Positions 6,893 to 8,596 of a stretch of 8,596 nucleotides of DNA are shown here, one piece after another; positions within the stretch are counted from its first letter, which is position 1; each line of letters starts with the position of its first letter. A program made the translations under genes and the position numbers. The notes below the pieces were generated by a model. It was not told where the DNA came from, did not search any database, and saw only the letters and a list, made by a program, of their open reading frames with translations. Origin of the DNA: GCA-1730015 sp964550655 (GTDB lineage: Bacteria; Pseudomonadota; Gammaproteobacteria; Granulosicoccales; Granulosicoccaceae); contig CAZKAQ010000147.1 of assembly GCA_964550655.1 (NCBI GenBank), positions 1 to 8,596 of the forward strand, read 5' to 3'.

Positions 6893-7927
6893 ATGAAATT
6901 TTCCTTGTTTGCTCATATGGAGCGCATGAGTGAAACGCAAAACCACCAGCAACTTTATCAGGACTTCCTGTCGTTGTGCACACTCGCTGACGAGGGCGGT
7001 ATGCGCGCCATATGGACCGGAGAACATCATGGTATGGAATTTACCATCGCACCAAATCCGTTCCTCACCATCACAGATGTAGCGCGCCACACAAAACAGG
7101 TAAAGCTGGGTACCGGTACAGTTATCGCCCCGTTCTGGCACCCGATTAAGCTTGCAGGTGAAGCTGCCATGACAGACCTTGTCACCGATGGTCGACTGGA
7201 ACTCGGGGTCGCTCGCGGCGCGTATTCTTACGAGTACGAACGCATAATGCCAGGCATGGATGCATGGGAGGCCGGACAACGAATGCGTGAATCCACACCT
7301 TTGTTGCGCAAGCTTTGGGATGGCGACTGTCAACACGAAGGCGAGTTTTATAAATTCCCGTCAACCTCTTCCGCGCCGAAGCCACTGCAGCCTGATGGAC
7401 CACCCATCTGGATTGCCGCGCGTGATCCATCCAGTCATGAATTTGCAGTACAAAACGGCTTTAATGTACAGGTGACACCATTGTGGCAAGGCTATGAAGA
7501 AATAGCCTCCCTGATGGAGCGATTTAACACAGCCTGCGGCGACTACAGCGGCCCGCGACCCAATATAATGCTGCTGCACCACACTTATGTAGCAAAAGAC
7601 AACGACGACGTCACTGTGGCAGCAGAGGAGTTAAGTCGTTTCTACAATTATTTTGGCGCCTGGTTTCAGAATAAACGCAAAGTAACACAAGGCCACATTG
7701 ATCCGTTAAGCGATGAGGAAATTAAAAACAACGCCATGATGTCTCCGGCCAACCTGCAACGTGACCTGACCATTGGCACGGCACCACAGGTTATCGATCA
7801 GATCAAACGCTTTGAAGATCTGGGTTATGACGAATTTTCATTCTGGATTGACAGCGGTATGTCATTCCAGCGAAAAAAAGATTCGCTAACACGGTTTATC
7901 AATGATGTGATGCCTGCGTTTTCCTGA
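6893..7927 (+). CDS. Luciferase-like (LLM class) flavin-dependent monooxygenase
   Basis: A 344-residue TIM-barrel flavin monooxygenase of the bacterial luciferase family. Motifs are the N-terminal strand MKFSLFAHM, AIWTGEHHGMEF (39-50), VKLGTGTVIAPFWHPIKLAGEAA (70-92), DLVTDGRLELGVARGAY (95-111) and the flavin/phosphate-side segment PKPLQPDGPPIWIAARDP (162-179); the C-terminal QVIDQIKRFEDLGYDEFSFWI is typical. It would use reduced FMN and O2 to oxygenate an organic substrate. The start is supported by AGGA 7 bases upstream and lies 3 bases after the reductase stop, so the two are translationally coupled. In trigonelline degradation an enzyme of this type (TgnB) cleaves the pyridinium ring; the same job on a related betaine is the leading hypothesis here, given the divergent BCCT transporter, but substrate cannot be read from sequence. 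Confidence 0.92.
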   Translation: MKFSLFAHMERMSETQNHQQLYQDFLSLCTLADEGGMRAIWTGEHHGMEFTIAPNPFLTITDVARHTKQVKLGTGTVIAPFWHPIKLAGEAAMTDLVTDGRLELGVARGAYSYEYERIMPGMDAWEAGQRMRESTPLLRKLWDGDCQHEGEFYKFPSTSSAPKPLQPDGPPIWIAARDPSSHEFAVQNGFNVQVTPLWQGYEEIASLMERFNTACGDYSGPRPNIMLLHHTYVAKDNDDVTVAAEELSRFYNYFGAWFQNKRKVTQGHIDPLSDEEIKNNAMMSPANLQRDLTIGTAPQVIDQIKRFEDLGYDEFSFWIDSGMSFQRKKDSLTRFINDVMPAFS

Positions 7928-8014
7928 TCTGCGAACTGGAATCGATAGTCAGACAATCTCACGAGCGCACTGCTGCAGTATCAACTGATTTTCCAACCTG
8001 CAAATTATAGAGAA

Positions 8015-8038
8015 TAGTATTGCACAAGGCATATACTA
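8015..8038. promoter_or_regulatory. Possible second operator: TAGTAT-N12-ATACTA
   Basis: An exact 6-bp inverted repeat, TAGTAT then ATACTA after 12 bases, in the 197-base gap before the DUF302-like gene. The half-sites are identical to those inside the 5126-5148 palindrome but spaced 7 bases further apart. Further TACTAAC words are at 8034-8040 (overlapping the right arm) and 8105-8111. It may indicate shared control; chance is not excluded. Confidence 0.25.
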
Positions 8039-8124
8039 ACAGGAACAAACTACCCGGGGCTTTGAACAATTTCTATGTGTGATGGTCAGACAGAAGTTCA
8101 AAACTACTAACGTTAAGAAAAGCT

Positions 8125-8523
8125 ATGGAAAAAAATACCATGATTTCAATTGCAAGCGCACATGATGTCCCGACCACTATCGACCGGCTGAACTCAATTC
8201 TGACCGAAAAAGGCTTTGCGGTTTTTGGACGTGTCGATCACGCGGCCAATGCCAAGAGCGTTGACATGAGTATCCCTCCAACCCAGTTACTGATTTTTGG
8301 TAACCCGCAAATGGGCACAAAGCTCATAATGAAGTCGCCGAGCATAGCTGTGGATCTGCCAATGAAAATGATCGCCGCTGAAGACCAGACAGGCAAGGTA
8401 CATTTGAGTTGGATAGACCCTCAACATCTGAAAACAGTTCATCAGGTAGAAGGATGCGATGAGCTATTCGACAAAATGGCCAATGCTCTGGAAGGCTTTG
8501 CCAGGCAGGCAGTTTCACCATAG
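8125..8523 (+). CDS. DUF302 domain-containing protein
   Basis: A 132-residue protein that is nearly all one DUF302-like domain. The recognisable blocks are LTEKGFAVFGRVDHAANAKSV (26-46), PPTQLLIFGNPQMGTKLI (51-68), SIAVDLPMKMIAAED (73-87) and KVHLSWIDPQHL (91-102). There is no signal peptide or membrane segment, so it is probably cytoplasmic. The molecular function of the family is not established. The start at 8125 has only a weak A-rich ribosome binding region; ATG at 8140 (MISIASAHDV) is an alternative. It follows the oxygenase by 197 bases, so it probably has its own promoter; a link to the oxygenase pathway is not shown. Confidence 0.87.
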   Translation: MEKNTMISIASAHDVPTTIDRLNSILTEKGFAVFGRVDHAANAKSVDMSIPPTQLLIFGNPQMGTKLIMKSPSIAVDLPMKMIAAEDQTGKVHLSWIDPQHLKTVHQVEGCDELFDKMANALEGFARQAVSP

Positions 8524-8576
8524 CGAACTGCATAGTTTACAACTGCGACACTATTTAGCTCAGTATCTTTACGGCC

Positions 8577-8595
8577 ACCTAACCTGCATTATTCA
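8577..8595 (-). repeat. Right copy of 19-bp terminal inverted repeat
   Basis: ACCTAACCTGCATTATTCA here is the exact reverse complement of 38-56, and it stops one base before the window ends. If CCTAACC is the outer tip of an insertion sequence, the element begins here and runs rightwards out of view. The 53 bases between the DUF302-like stop and this copy contain nothing I recognise. Confidence 0.7.
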
Positions 8596-8596
8596 T

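Noticed and set aside
6860..7336. 158-codon minus-strand open frame over the luciferase-like oxygenase
   Set aside because: It is a shadow of a gene whose plus-strand product is unmistakable; its own sequence is Cys- and His-rich without a pattern.
38..8595. The whole window as one integron gene cassette bounded by attC-like core sites
   Set aside because: The core heptamers fit, but about 8.5 kb with genes in both directions is far from a normal cassette, no integrase is present, and no full attC fold is visible.

Overview
The window looks like a piece of a proteobacterial chromosome, probably a marine or other aquatic gammaproteobacterium. That placement is inferred from the gene content (a BCCT betaine-type transporter, LysR regulators, a glutathione transferase, a two-component flavin monooxygenase) and from mid-range base composition; no rRNA or other taxonomic marker is present. 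I see no tRNA, rRNA, CRISPR array, integrase or transposase gene. Both ends carry the same 19-bp sequence in opposite orientation (38-56 and 8577-8595). The simplest reading is that the window lies between two copies of a repeated element, such as insertion sequence ends, whose bodies are outside it.

Layout: 1-285 is non-coding as far as I can tell, with the left repeat and a hairpin. A glutathione S-transferase gene (286-939, minus) is divergent from a LysR-type regulator (1055-1987, plus). A second, GcvA-like LysR regulator follows (2146-3015, plus). It converges on a BCCT-family transporter gene (3155-4897, minus), and a strong 15-bp-stem hairpin lies between the two stop codons. The transporter is divergent from a three-gene plus-strand set: an AA_synth (PF06684-like) protein of unsettled function (5214-5831), a flavin reductase fused to a degenerate Nudix-like domain (5957-6889) and a luciferase-like flavin monooxygenase (6893-7927). 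The last two are 3 bases apart and almost certainly form one two-component oxygenase. A small DUF302-like protein (8125-8523) closes the window.

Working together (inference): the transporter would import a zwitterionic N-methylated compound. The reductase would supply reduced FMN to the luciferase-like oxygenase, which would oxidise or open the substrate, and one of the LysR proteins would induce both arms from the shared control region. That region contains a perfect 23-bp palindrome (11-bp arms) at 5126-5148, centred about 63 bases before the predicted start of the oxygenase-side transcript, where LysR activators usually bind. The gene combination resembles the trigonelline (N-methylnicotinate) ring-cleavage system described in Acinetobacter (a flavin reductase plus luciferase-like oxygenase, with a LysR regulator). 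The later dehydrogenase and amidohydrolase steps are absent here, so the substrate is open: trigonelline, homarine or another betaine-like molecule. The most distinctive features are the reductase-Nudix fusion, the palindromic operator, the AA_synth partner and the terminal inverted repeats.
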